Shown here: piece after piece, positions 6,369 through 15,181 of the stretch
Layout: every line of letters begins with the position of its first letter
Numbering within the stretch: the stretch's first letter is position 1
Assembly (NCBI GenBank): GCA_016199745.1
Contig: JACQFZ010000023.1
Span: 1-37,643, forward strand
Length of the DNA stretch: 37,643 nucleotides
From: Gammaproteobacteria bacterium
GTDB lineage: Bacteria; Pseudomonadota; Gammaproteobacteria; Acidiferrobacterales; Sulfurifustaceae
Direction: 5' to 3'
Position numbers and translations under genes: made by a program
The notes under the pieces: generated by a model
Told to the model about the DNA's origin: nothing
Databases searched by the model: none
The model's input: the letters and a program-made list of their open reading frames with translations, nothing else

Positions 6369-7265
6369 ATGAAGGTATTTGTCACCGGTGCCACCGGCTA
6401 TATCGGTTCCAGCGTCGCCAGCGCGTTTCGTCGCGCCGGCCATGAGGTCTGGGGTTTGACCCGCAGCAACGAGAAAGCCAAGCAGCTGGCGCGCGACGAA
6501 ATTCATCCGGTGGTCGGTTCGCTGCAACAGCCGCAGGCATGGTTGAGCGTGGCCGAACAGGCGGCGGTGTTAGTGCACGCCGCGGTCGATTACGAAGCCG
6601 ATGTTTTCGCACTCGATCGCAAAACCGTCGATACCTTGATCTCGATCGGCAACAGCGGCGCGCAACCGAAGATGCTGGTCTACACCAGCGGCGTGTGGGT
6701 CCACGGCGATACGCGCGGCCAAGTGGTCGATGAGACGACATTGCCGACACCGGTAAAGTTTGTGACAGCACGGACGGAGACCGAACAACGATTGTTGGCC
6801 GCCGCTGGCGTACGCGGCATCGTGATTCGTCCCGGTGTGGTCTACGGTAAGCGCGGCGGGCTAACCGGCATATGGTTCAACGCCGCGGTCGACGGCGGGC
6901 TGACGGCGGTCGGCGATGGTAAGAACCACTGGGCCATGATCCATGTGGACGATCTCGCCGAGCTGTATGTTGGCGCGGTCGAACAGCAACAGACCGGCGA
7001 GATCTTCAACGCCGTCGATCGCTCGCGTTCGAACGTCGCCGATATGGTGAGTGCGGTGGCGCGAGCCGCGGGCTATACCGGCAAGATCAATTACGTGCCG
7101 GTGGACGCGGCGCGCGAGAAGATGGGTGACTTCGCCGAAGCATTGGCGATCGATCAGCGTGTCGATAGCAGCAAGGCCGAACGTCTACTGAATTGGCAGC
7201 CGCGGCATCGCGGTTTCGTCGAAGATGTGGCGTTGTATTTCGAGGCGTGGCGAGCGGCGCATTAG
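6369..7265 (+). CDS. NAD-dependent epimerase/dehydratase family protein (atypical SDR)
   Basis: A 298-residue Rossmann protein starting MKVFVTGATGYIGSS, with the GxxGxxG nucleotide loop at residues 7-13. VHAAVDY and VYTSGVWVHGD follow at the places of the family's second and third strands, and VIRPGVVYGKRGG marks the C-terminal substrate half. The catalytic YxxxK of classical SDRs is not obvious: the aligned segment reads FVTARTETEQ. The protein may therefore be a non-classical reductase or a nucleotide-binding protein. It is divergent from the LysR regulator, which probably controls it. The substrate is unknown. Confidence 0.85.
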   Translation: MKVFVTGATGYIGSSVASAFRRAGHEVWGLTRSNEKAKQLARDEIHPVVGSLQQPQAWLSVAEQAAVLVHAAVDYEADVFALDRKTVDTLISIGNSGAQPKMLVYTSGVWVHGDTRGQVVDETTLPTPVKFVTARTETEQRLLAAAGVRGIVIRPGVVYGKRGGLTGIWFNAAVDGGLTAVGDGKNHWAMIHVDDLAELYVGAVEQQQTGEIFNAVDRSRSNVADMVSAVARAAGYTGKINYVPVDAAREKMGDFAEALAIDQRVDSSKAERLLNWQPRHRGFVEDVALYFEAWRAAH

Positions 7266-7272
7266 AAACGGT

Positions 7273-7293
7273 CCCTCCCCCTGAAGGGGAGGG
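7273..7293. repeat. Short hairpin repeat between convergent genes
   Basis: CCCTCCCC (7273-7280) and GGGGAGGG (7286-7293) form a perfect stem with a five-base loop. It is a tail-less relative of the G-rich repeats at 2928 and 4998. It lies 7 bases after the epimerase-like gene and 30 bases from the end of the RND pump gene, where it could help end transcription. Confidence 0.5.
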
Positions 7294-7322
7294 AGCCAAA
7301 GAAGGGGCTTCGATGAGATTGT

Positions 7323-10300
7323 TCAAACCTCTTCCGTCACCGACTTCCTTTCCGTTACCGACTCCCGCACCGCCGTCGTCGCATGATGGCGGCGATGCAG
7401 ATGTCGTTTGCTCCACTGTACGGCATCGTCCACATACGTAAACACGATGGGTATCACTAACAAGCTCAAGAAGGTCGACGTGATCAAACCGCCGATCACG
7501 ACGATCGCCATCGGCGAGCGAAAGCTCGGATCGACGCCGAGACCCAGTGCAATCGGCGTCATGCCGGCGCCCATCGCCACCGTCGTCATTACGATCGGCC
7601 GCGCGCGTTTGTGACACGCATCGAGTAACGCCTCTAGCCGCGTCAAGCCGCGGTCGCGGTGCGCCATGATGGCGTACTCGACCAACAGGATCGAGTTCTT
7701 AGTAGCGATGCCCATCAGCATGATGAGACCGATCATCGACGGCATCGACAACGCCGTTTGCGTGACGAACAGCGCCAGAAACGCGCCCGGAATCGACAGC
7801 ACCAGTGCCGCCAAGATCGTTACCGGTTGCACGAAGTCCTTGAACAACAACACCAGCACGATGTAGATGCACAACACGCCGGTTAACATGGCGAGGCCGA
7901 AGCTCGAGAACAGCTCAGCCATCGCCTCGGCGTCGCCCATCGTTGTTTTGATCACACCGGACGGCAGGTTTTGCAAGCTTGGCAGCTCGTCGGCACGTTT
8001 CTGTACCTCGCCCAGCGGTTGTTGATTCAGCTCAATCTCGAAATTGATGTTGCGCTGCCGATCGTAGCGATCGATCTCCGCTGGGCCGCTGTCGATAGAT
8101 ATCGCCGCGACATTGCCGAGCATCACCGGACCGCGTGCACCGGGTACCGGCAGGCGCGCGAGCAGGTCCAGATCCTGGCGAGCATTGGCGTTCAACTTCA
8201 CCACCACCGGTACTTGCCGTTGCGCCAGATTGAGCTTCGCCAGTCCCTGGTCGTAATCGCCGGCAGTGGCGATGCGTAGCGTGTCGGCAATCGCCGCCGA
8301 GGTGACACCGAGATCCGCTGCTTTGGCGAAATCGGGCCGCACGATCAACTCAGGTCGCGTCAGGCTCGAGGTCGAGGTTACGTTGCCGATACCGGGAATC
8401 GTGCGCAACTCGCGCTCGACCAAGTGCGCGTGCGCCGTCAGCGCCTCGCCGTCTTCGCCCGCCAACACGATCACGTACTTATCGTTGGCGCCGCCGAGGC
8501 CGACGTTGACGCGCGCGCCCGGCAGCGTCTCCAGCGCCTTGCGCAACTCGCGTTCGACGTCTTGTTTACTGACGCCGTGGCGTTCATGGCGCGGCGTTAG
8601 GTTAATGGTCAACGTTGCTTTCCGCACTTCGGCCGCGCCATGCGGCGCAAACGGGTCGCCGCCGGCATTGCCGCCGCCGACGGCGGTGTAAACCATCTTT
8701 ACGTGCGGATGCTGCTGGACGATCGCGCGTGCTTGCTCGGCGGCGGCGAACGTCTGCTTGAAGGTACTGCCGGGCGGTAGCGACAAGTAAACCTGCGTCT
8801 GCGACAAATCGTCCGGCGGGATGAAGCCGGTCGGTAGGAACTTCGCCAAAAACACCGAGCCGGCCAGAAACACGACAGTAATGAGCAAGGTTTTGATGCG
8901 GTGTTGCAGCACCCAACGCGCCGACGACATATAAAGCTTCATGAAGCGACCGTCGCTATGATCGTTGTTGTCGGCGCGTAGCACATAAGCCGACATCATC
9001 GGCGTCAGCATGCGCGCGACCACGAGCGAGGCGATCACCGCGATCGACGCGGTCCAACCGAACTGTACGAAAAATTTCCCCGGCACACCGCTCATGAACG
9101 CCGTCGGCAGAAACACCGCGACCAGCGTGAACGTGGTCGCGATCACGGCCAGACCGATTTCGTCGGCGGCTTCGGTCGCCGCCTGAAACGGCGACTTACC
9201 CATGCGCAAGTGGCGCATGATGTTCTCGATTTCGACGATAGCGTCGTCGACCAGCACGCCGACCACGAGCGACAGCGACAGCAGCGTAACGACATTGATC
9301 GAGAAGCCGAGCGCATGCATGCCCCAGAACGCCGGAATGATCGACAGCGGCAGCGCCGTAGCGGCGACCAGCGTTGCCCGCCAGTTGCGCAGGAAGAACC
9401 AGACGACGATGACGGCAAGAATCGCGCCTTCGTACATCAGCTTCATCGAGCCGTTGTAGTTCTCGACTACCGGGTCGACGAAGTTGAATGCTTCGGTAAC
9501 GGCGATCTCCGGATGCGCCTTGGTGAGCTCGGCGATCGCTTGGTGCACGCCGTCGGCGACTTCGACTTCGCCGGCGCCGCGGCTACGGGTGATCTCGAAG
9601 CCGACCACCGGCTTGCCGTTCAGCAGTGCCGCACTGCGTTGTTCGGCGACCGCATCGCGCACGGTCGCGACCTCATCAAGCTGCACATGACGGCCGTCGG
9701 ACAGGACGATGTCTAGGCGTGCCAGCTCGGCGGCGGAATGCACGGTGGCGATGGTGCGCACCGATTGCTCGGCGCCGCCGAAATCGGTGCGGCCGCCCGA
9801 CGCTTCTTGTTGCATTTGCCGGAGTTGCCGCGAAATATCGGCGGCACTCGCGTTCAGCGCCAGTAACTTCGCCGGATCGACTTCGACGCTCACTTCGCGG
9901 GTGACGCCGCCGACGCGGCTAACCGCGCCGACGCCTTTGACCGACAAGATTCGCTTGGCAACGGTGTTATCGACAAACCACGAAAGCGCTTCGTCATCCA
10001 TGCGCGTCGATGCGACGGTGTAGGTCAGGATCGGCATGCCCGCCAAATCAACTTTGGCGATTACGGGATCGCGCAGATCGCCCGGCAAATCGGAGCGCAC
10101 GCGCGATACCGCGTCGCGTACATCGTCGACCGCTTCCTGGGTCGGTTTCTCCAGGCGGAACTCGGCGGTGACGGTTGCCATGCCGTCCTGTACCTTGGTG
10201 TAGATGTGCTTGACGCCTTGCAGCGTTGCCAGCGAGTTCTCGATTTTGCGCGCGACCTCGGTTTCCATCTGCGCCGGCGCCGCGCCGGGCAGAGAGGCGG

Positions 10301-10445
10301 TGACGGTCACCGTCGGTAAGTCGATGTCCGGAAAATTTTGGATTTTCATCGCTGCGAAGCTCATCAGGCCGACGATCGTAAGCATGATGAACAGCAACAG
10401 CGACGGTGTTGGATTGCGAATCGACCAAGACGAAACGTTTATCAT
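7323..10445 (-). CDS. RND family efflux transporter, inner-membrane pump
   Basis: This 1040-residue protein has the full length and plan of AcrB/MexB-type RND pumps: a first helix near residue 12-30, a large periplasmic part, helices 2-6, a second periplasmic part and helices 7-12. The proton-relay pair is present as D400-D401 in VVGVLVDDAIVEIENI, which corresponds to D407/D408 of AcrB. The N-terminus MINVSSWSIRNP and the PDIDLPTVTV segment are typical of the HAE-type subgroup. It should drive proton-coupled export from the periplasm together with the adaptor encoded 10 bases upstream. No outer-membrane channel gene is in the cluster, so a TolC-like protein elsewhere is implied. Confidence 0.93.
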   Translation of the reverse strand: MINVSSWSIRNPTPSLLLFIMLTIVGLMSFAAMKIQNFPDIDLPTVTVTASLPGAAPAQMETEVARKIENSLATLQGVKHIYTKVQDGMATVTAEFRLEKPTQEAVDDVRDAVSRVRSDLPGDLRDPVIAKVDLAGMPILTYTVASTRMDDEALSWFVDNTVAKRILSVKGVGAVSRVGGVTREVSVEVDPAKLLALNASAADISRQLRQMQQEASGGRTDFGGAEQSVRTIATVHSAAELARLDIVLSDGRHVQLDEVATVRDAVAEQRSAALLNGKPVVGFEITRSRGAGEVEVADGVHQAIAELTKAHPEIAVTEAFNFVDPVVENYNGSMKLMYEGAILAVIVVWFFLRNWRATLVAATALPLSIIPAFWGMHALGFSINVVTLLSLSLVVGVLVDDAIVEIENIMRHLRMGKSPFQAATEAADEIGLAVIATTFTLVAVFLPTAFMSGVPGKFFVQFGWTASIAVIASLVVARMLTPMMSAYVLRADNNDHSDGRFMKLYMSSARWVLQHRIKTLLITVVFLAGSVFLAKFLPTGFIPPDDLSQTQVYLSLPPGSTFKQTFAAAEQARAIVQQHPHVKMVYTAVGGGNAGGDPFAPHGAAEVRKATLTINLTPRHERHGVSKQDVERELRKALETLPGARVNVGLGGANDKYVIVLAGEDGEALTAHAHLVERELRTIPGIGNVTSTSSLTRPELIVRPDFAKAADLGVTSAAIADTLRIATAGDYDQGLAKLNLAQRQVPVVVKLNANARQDLDLLARLPVPGARGPVMLGNVAAISIDSGPAEIDRYDRQRNINFEIELNQQPLGEVQKRADELPSLQNLPSGVIKTTMGDAEAMAELFSSFGLAMLTGVLCIYIVLVLLFKDFVQPVTILAALVLSIPGAFLALFVTQTALSMPSMIGLIMLMGIATKNSILLVEYAIMAHRDRGLTRLEALLDACHKRARPIVMTTVAMGAGMTPIALGLGVDPSFRSPMAIVVIGGLITSTFLSLLVIPIVFTYVDDAVQWSKRHLHRRHHATTAVRESVTERKSVTEEV

Positions 10446-10455
10446 CGTGCTGCTC

Positions 10456-11550
10456 TCATTTGCCGCCGTCGATGACGCGGACGACGTCGCCGTCGCTTAA
10501 GAAGCCGGCGCCCGACGCGACCACCTTCGCGGTATGGTCGAGACCGCTGGTGATCTCGATGCGATCGCCGACGCGGCGCCCGGTACCGACCTTGGTCTGG
10601 ATCGCCTTGCTGGCAGCATCGATACGAAACACGTAAGCGAAGCCCTCGCGTAGCAATACCGCGCTTTGCGGCAGAGTCAGCGCCTGCGCTTTGCCGAGCT
10701 CGAACTGACCGCGGGCGAACATCCCAGCCTTGGCCGGGCCTGGATTCGGCAGGTCGACGTAGACAATGCCGTTGCGCGTTTGTGGATCAACCGTCGGCGC
10801 GACCATCCGCACGTTGCCGATCACCGTATCGCCGCCGGCGGGCGTAACTTGAGCGGCGACGCCGGGGCGAATGCGCGCGAGCTGGTCGGCACTGACTTCG
10901 CCGCGCCATTCCAACCGTTGTTGGCGAATCAGTCGGAACAGCTCCTGCCCGGGTTGCACCACCGCGCCGACGGTGGCGTTGCGCGCCGAGATCGCGCCGT
11001 CGTCGGATGCGAGTACGCGCGTTTGCGCCAAGCGCAGTTCATCGGCACTCAGTTTCGCGCGCAGCGCATCGATTCGCGCCAGCGCGGTTTGCTCGCCGGT
11101 GAAGTTTTGCTCGGCTTGTTGGGCACTGATGGCGCCGGAAGCCTGCAGTTGCCGGGCGCGCTCGGCATTGGCTTTGGCTTCGGCAAGCAACGCCTGCGCT
11201 TCGGCGACGCTGGCACGGGTTTGCGCGACCTCAGCGGCGACGGTGTCGCTTTGCAGATTCGCTAGCACTTGACCGCGGTGCACGTGGTCGCCGACGTTGA
11301 CCAGCACCTGAGTAAGGCGCAGGCCGCCGATCTCGGCGCCGATCAGCGCTTCTTGCCAGGCGGTGACGTTGCCGGTGGCCGCCAAGGTTTGCGTCCATTC
11401 CTCGGTTTGCGGGGTCGTTAGGCTTACCGAGAGCGCTGGCTTTGTCGCAATCGTCGACTTGGCGTCGGCTTTATTGGTTTTATCATCCGCGGCGCAACTG
11501 ACAAGCGCGGACAAGGCCACGCAGAGCGTGGCGACTAGCAGTTTTCTCAT
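10456..11550 (-). CDS. RND efflux periplasmic adaptor (membrane fusion) lipoprotein
   Basis: A 364-residue MFP/HlyD-type adaptor. The N-terminus MRKLLVATLCVALSALVSC is a lipoprotein signal with the lipid-bearing Cys at 19. The split biotinyl-lipoyl domain (GAEIGGLRLTQVLVNVGDHV ... ATVGAVVQPGQELFRL) flanks an Ala-rich coiled-coil hairpin at about residues 105-165, followed by the beta-barrel part with VDLPNPGPAKAGMFARG. It joins the RND pump to an outer-membrane channel. It is the first gene of a two-gene operon and ends 10 bases before the pump starts. No TetR or MarR regulator adjoins it. Confidence 0.92.
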   Translation of the reverse strand: MRKLLVATLCVALSALVSCAADDKTNKADAKSTIATKPALSVSLTTPQTEEWTQTLAATGNVTAWQEALIGAEIGGLRLTQVLVNVGDHVHRGQVLANLQSDTVAAEVAQTRASVAEAQALLAEAKANAERARQLQASGAISAQQAEQNFTGEQTALARIDALRAKLSADELRLAQTRVLASDDGAISARNATVGAVVQPGQELFRLIRQQRLEWRGEVSADQLARIRPGVAAQVTPAGGDTVIGNVRMVAPTVDPQTRNGIVYVDLPNPGPAKAGMFARGQFELGKAQALTLPQSAVLLREGFAYVFRIDAASKAIQTKVGTGRRVGDRIEITSGLDHTAKVVASGAGFLSDGDVVRVIDGGK

Positions 11551-11746
11551 TGATGACTCCCTTGAATACCGCCATCGCGGGCAACGCGAACAGGCATGTC
11601 TGTGGGCGTAGGGTATTGGCGATACGTGCGATGCGCCATGTCCCTTTGGACAGGTGACCAGCTAGTTGCCGTTGGCTGAGCGAATTATTGCTGTTGTTGG
11701 ACCCGGGGCGGACCCCCGCGTTCAACATTATTTATTATCTTGGCCG

Positions 11747-12907
11747 TTAGGAAACGATGACCCCGATCTGCCGGGTGCGCCGCAACTGTGCCAGCGTTTC
11801 GTGCGCGCGCTCGAGGAAAGCGCTGGTATCTTCGCCGATCGAGTAGACAACGAGCGCGCCGGCAAACGGCGGTAATGCAAAACTGGCACCGCCATGGCTG
11901 ACGTGCGTTTCGCTGGCGCGCTTATGCGCTTTTTCTAACGCGCGTTGGGCGCCGTCTTTGGCGGTATCGGGGAACATGACCGCAAACTGATCGCGGTCGT
12001 ACTGACCGACCAGATCGTAAGCGCGGAAGCTGCCGAGGACTTCTTGGACGTAACAGCGCAACACCGCGGTGCTCGCTGCCGGGTCGTGTTGATTGGCGAT
12101 GCTGTCGAGCCACTCGATGTCGATTAGGCCGAGCGATAAGGCTGCGCCGCTGCGTTTGCTGCGGCGGATTTCGGCATCGAGCTCGCGGATAAAAATATCG
12201 CGCTTCGGCAGCGTGCCCCAGCGGGTAACGCTGCGCGCCAGCAATTCCGGTGCGGTCGATAAGCGTGTGCGCTTGGCAAGATCGCGTTGCGTTTTTTCCA
12301 GCTCGAGGCGCAACCGCTCGTGCTCCGTTTCTAGGCGCTGCAGCTGCTCGCTGGTTTTGCTCAGTTGTTGAGTCAGGGTTTCGCGTTGTTGCGCCAGTTC
12401 TTCCAGACTTTTCATCCATGCCTGTTTCAATTGTTGATAATCCTTGACGGTGCGGTAGATCGCCTGCCAGGCGTCTTGCTCGGAGCGTCGCAGCGTTTGG
12501 TATTGCACGGCGCATTGACCGTGCAGTTGCGTGTGCGGTTGTTTCGATTCGGCGGTTACTTCGGTGGAAGGCGAGGTGATGACCAGATGTAGCATGCGCT
12601 CGCGCTGGCTGTCGGCGGCAAGCGCCGGGTCCGGCAGGTAAGGAGTGATGTGCTGCTGTAACAGTCGAGCGCGGATGCGCATGTTGGCCAGAACGATCGG
12701 ATCCTGTGCGTAATCGCCGAGGCGGCGATGCAGCTCGATAAGGCAGGTGGTGTCGGGCGGTCGGTTGGGATGGGTATGTTGGCGAATCGTCCGGGAGATG
12801 AGCCCGTAAAGCTCGTCGCCATCGAGCGTTTCCTTGAGGGAAACTAGGTACCGGGCGATGGTTTGCATCACCCGCGGTTCCATCGGCAGGGCTTCGCTGA
12901 GTCCCAA
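11747..12907 (-). CDS. Degenerate GGDEF-domain protein with coiled coil
   Basis: A protein of about 386 residues with an uncharacterised N-terminal region (1-135), a strong coiled coil (about 140-215: QLKQAWMKSLEELAQQRETL, then LSKTSEQLQRLETEHERLRL) and a C-terminal GGDEF-like domain. The signature reads YDRDQF instead of YGGDEF (residues 303-308), so catalysis is unlikely. The inhibitory-site RxxD is kept as RAYD (295-298), four residues before it. TLPKRDIF corresponds to the LTGLPNRR segment and LIDIEWL to the metal-binding L-x-D-x-D region. The start is a TTG at 12907 with GGGGGA seven bases upstream; TTG 12922 and ATG 12883 are alternatives. Likely role: c-di-GMP receptor (inference). Confidence 0.72.
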   Translation of the reverse strand: MGLSEALPMEPRVMQTIARYLVSLKETLDGDELYGLISRTIRQHTHPNRPPDTTCLIELHRRLGDYAQDPIVLANMRIRARLLQQHITPYLPDPALAADSQRERMLHLVITSPSTEVTAESKQPHTQLHGQCAVQYQTLRRSEQDAWQAIYRTVKDYQQLKQAWMKSLEELAQQRETLTQQLSKTSEQLQRLETEHERLRLELEKTQRDLAKRTRLSTAPELLARSVTRWGTLPKRDIFIRELDAEIRRSKRSGAALSLGLIDIEWLDSIANQHDPAASTAVLRCYVQEVLGSFRAYDLVGQYDRDQFAVMFPDTAKDGAQRALEKAHKRASETHVSHGGASFALPPFAGALVVYSIGEDTSAFLERAHETLAQLRRTRQIGVIVS

Positions 12908-13040
12908 TCGGTGTTCCCCCAACGGCGTGTCAACTCATGCTAGGTAGGACCGCTGAACGTCAGCCAATGTACCGATCAATGGTTAAAAGCACAATATGTT
13001 AATGGTTTATGTTTGGGTCGTGTAGACCGCAGAAATTTAG

Positions 13041-13538
13041 TTACAGCAGAATCGGTCGATCGCTGATCTCGTTCGCCTGTGGACCGGAGCGCGGGTAGTG
13101 TTGCGATAAGTGCGTGCTGACGGCGCGGATACCTTCGATGACGCCGGCCTCGAATTGGCCGGCGCGGAACGATTGCTCCATCGACCGGCAAATACGTTCC
13201 CATTCGTCCGCGCCGACACGGGCGTGGATGCCGCGATCGGCGACGATCTCGACATCGCGGTCGGCGAGCAGCAAGTAAATCAAGACGCCGTTATTGCGTT
13301 CGGTGTCCCATACGCGCAGCCGCGAGAACGCATCGATTGCACGTTCGCGTGCCGAAATGCCGCGCAGCAGCGGCGCCAATTCGAGCGCGGTCTCGACCGC
13401 GAAGCAGACTTGGCCGGAATGGGTTGCTTCGCTGGTGCGAATGGTCGATTCGATCGCTTGCAGCGCACGCGCCGGGAACGTTTGGCGAGTGCGCCAAGAA
13501 GGCGTCCCTAAGTGGCGCAACACACGTTTCGATTTCAT
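13041..13538 (-). CDS. TPM domain protein (second TPM gene)
   Basis: 165 residues forming one TPM (Psb32/MOLO-1-type) domain: an N-terminal lead, then AIESTIRTSEATHSGQVCFA, RVWDTERNNGVLIYLLLADR, DVEIVADRGIHARVG and FRAGQFEAGVIEGIRAVS, which is the regular order of TPM strands and helices. No signal peptide or membrane segment is evident, so it is probably cytoplasmic. The start at 13538 is chosen because GGGGA lies seven bases upstream and its ATG overlaps the TGA of the previous gene by one base. It is the last gene of the lemA-TPM-TPM group. Confidence 0.8.
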   Translation of the reverse strand: MKSKRVLRHLGTPSWRTRQTFPARALQAIESTIRTSEATHSGQVCFAVETALELAPLLRGISARERAIDAFSRLRVWDTERNNGVLIYLLLADRDVEIVADRGIHARVGADEWERICRSMEQSFRAGQFEAGVIEGIRAVSTHLSQHYPRSGPQANEISDRPILL

Positions 13539-14479
13539 CACCATTTCCCCGAAGCGCCACCACCACCAAAGCCACCACCACCACCACCACCGCCAAATCC
13601 ACCACCGCCACCGCCACCGAAGCCGCCAAAACCGCCGCCACCGAAACCGCCGCTGCCCCAGTTGCGATGGCTGCCGCCGTGGCTTTGCCCGCCGAGAGCA
13701 AGCGTCACGAAGAATACGATAATGCCTAATAGCAGCGCCCCCGCCAGTGAGCCGATGATCGACCAAGCGACGAAGCTAGCAATGGTGCCGGCACTGACGC
13801 CGCCGAGCAGCCGGCCGAGCAGCGCCCGTAGGATATTGCCGACGACGAACACGGCGATAAAAGCGAACGGCAGTATTTGCTGAAACCGCGACCAGCTTTG
13901 GTCGCGCCGACTCGGCGGCGGCAACGGTTCGCCGTCGACGAGCCGTATCAAGCGGGTGACACCGGCCTGGATACCGCCGTAGTAATCGCCTTGCTTGAAG
14001 AACGGCACGATCACTTCTTGGATGACGCGATTGGCGACGGCGTCCGGTATTACGCCTTCGAGCCCATAGCCGACTTCGATGCGCAGGTCGCGATCCTTCA
14101 ATGCCACGAGCAACAACACGCCGTCGTCGACGCCTTTGCGTCCGAGCTTCCAGGCTTCAGCGACGCGGATGCCGTATTGCTCGATCTCTTCCGGTTTCGT
14201 CGTCGGTACGATTAGCACCGCAATCTGGCTGCCCTTACGCGTCTCGAATTCGGCGAGCTGGCGTTCCAGATTTTGCCGTTGCTCGGCGCTGAGGGCGCCG
14301 GCCATGTCGGTGACGCGAGCGTGCAGTGCCGGTACCGCAACTTCGGCGTGAGTGATGGCGGCGTATAGGCAAAGAATCAGTAGCAGCAGCCATGACCCGC
14401 GAAGTGCAGCGCTACGGGTAGTCGCGGCGTCCTCCCTCAAGGAAATGGCGGAGGCGAGGGGATAGTGATTACGCTGCAT
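13538..14479 (-). CDS. TPM domain membrane protein with glycine-rich tail (YgcG-like)
   Basis: 313 residues. A signal anchor (SWLLLLILCLYAAITHA) precedes a periplasmic TPM domain at about residues 50-175 (VTDMAGALSAEQRQNLERQL, GSQIAVLIVPTTKPEEIEQY, VGYGLEGVIPDAVANRVI). Two membrane segments follow at about 195-260, then a tail built of GGGGFGG units ending ASGKW. This matches the YgcG family, which is widely encoded next to LemA; the function is unsettled, possibly in envelope or photosystem-like repair. The last codon overlaps the next TPM gene. The Gly repeats produce long open frames on the opposite strand that are not genes. Confidence 0.88.
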   Translation of the reverse strand: MQRNHYPLASAISLREDAATTRSAALRGSWLLLLILCLYAAITHAEVAVPALHARVTDMAGALSAEQRQNLERQLAEFETRKGSQIAVLIVPTTKPEEIEQYGIRVAEAWKLGRKGVDDGVLLLVALKDRDLRIEVGYGLEGVIPDAVANRVIQEVIVPFFKQGDYYGGIQAGVTRLIRLVDGEPLPPPSRRDQSWSRFQQILPFAFIAVFVVGNILRALLGRLLGGVSAGTIASFVAWSIIGSLAGALLLGIIVFFVTLALGGQSHGGSHRNWGSGGFGGGGFGGFGGGGGGGFGGGGGGGGFGGGGASGKW

Positions 14480-14532
14480 TAGATTGTTATATCCCCTTTA
14501 TGCCGGATGACGGCCCGACGCACGCCGTTCGT

Positions 14533-15144
14533 TCACTTCGAAAAATCAACTTGCGGCGCATTGGTGATTTCGCGCTCATTGTCGACAGTGAAACTCGGTT
14601 TGGTTTTGTAACCGAACATCATCGCCGTCAAATTATTCGGGAACGAGCGGACGATGACGTTATATTCTTGCACTGCCTTGATGTAACGATCGCGCGCAAC
14701 GGCGATGCGGTTTTCCGTGCCTTCGAGCTGCGCTTGCAGATCGCGGAAGTTAGCGTCGGCTTTGAGCTGCGGATAGTTTTCCGCTACCACTAGCAATCGT
14801 GAGAGTGCCGAGCTCATATCGTGTTGCGCTGACTGGAAGCGGGCGAATGCCTGCGGATCGTTCAGCAGCTCGGGCGTCGCCTGAATTTGGCCGACACGGG
14901 CGCGCGCTTCGGTGACTTGGGTCAACACTTCGCGTTCGTGGGTTGCGTAGCCCTTCACAATATTGACCAGATTCGGAATCAGGTCAGCACGCCGTTTGTA
15001 TTGGTTCAATACTTGCGCCCAGCTGGCGTTAATCTGCTCGTCGGCTTGTTGCAGCGCGTTGTAACCGCAACTGCTGAGCAGCCAGACGGCCATGACCAGT
15101 CCTAACCAGCGGCCAAACCCTTTGCTACTAATAATGGTGCGCAT
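14533..15144 (-). CDS. LemA family lipoprotein
   Basis: 203 residues. The signal ends with a lipobox (WLLSSC, Cys 26), followed by the LemA helical domain: YNALQQADEQINASWAQVLN, QYKRRADLIPNLVNIVKGYA, then AENYPQLKADANFRDLQAQL and EGTENRIAVARDRYI, all standard LemA phrases. It ends with FPNNLTAMMFGYKTKPSF. The start at 15144 is chosen over a longer frame because GGAGAAGCGC precedes the ATG and the lipoprotein signal begins there. LemA proteins are membrane-attached and poorly understood. The gene precedes the two TPM genes, a very common arrangement. Confidence 0.9.
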   Translation of the reverse strand: MRTIISSKGFGRWLGLVMAVWLLSSCGYNALQQADEQINASWAQVLNQYKRRADLIPNLVNIVKGYATHEREVLTQVTEARARVGQIQATPELLNDPQAFARFQSAQHDMSSALSRLLVVAENYPQLKADANFRDLQAQLEGTENRIAVARDRYIKAVQEYNVIVRSFPNNLTAMMFGYKTKPSFTVDNEREITNAPQVDFSK

Positions 15145-15181
15145 GCGCTTCTCCAGTTCTCTCAAAAATTTCTTGGCGTCT

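Noticed and set aside
9210-9716. 168-codon plus-strand frame inside the RND pump
   Set aside because: Antisense shadow; the minus-strand RND gene is complete with all its motifs.
13512-13883. Proline-rich plus-strand frame with long P runs
   Set aside because: It is the antisense of the Gly-rich tail of the TPM membrane protein.
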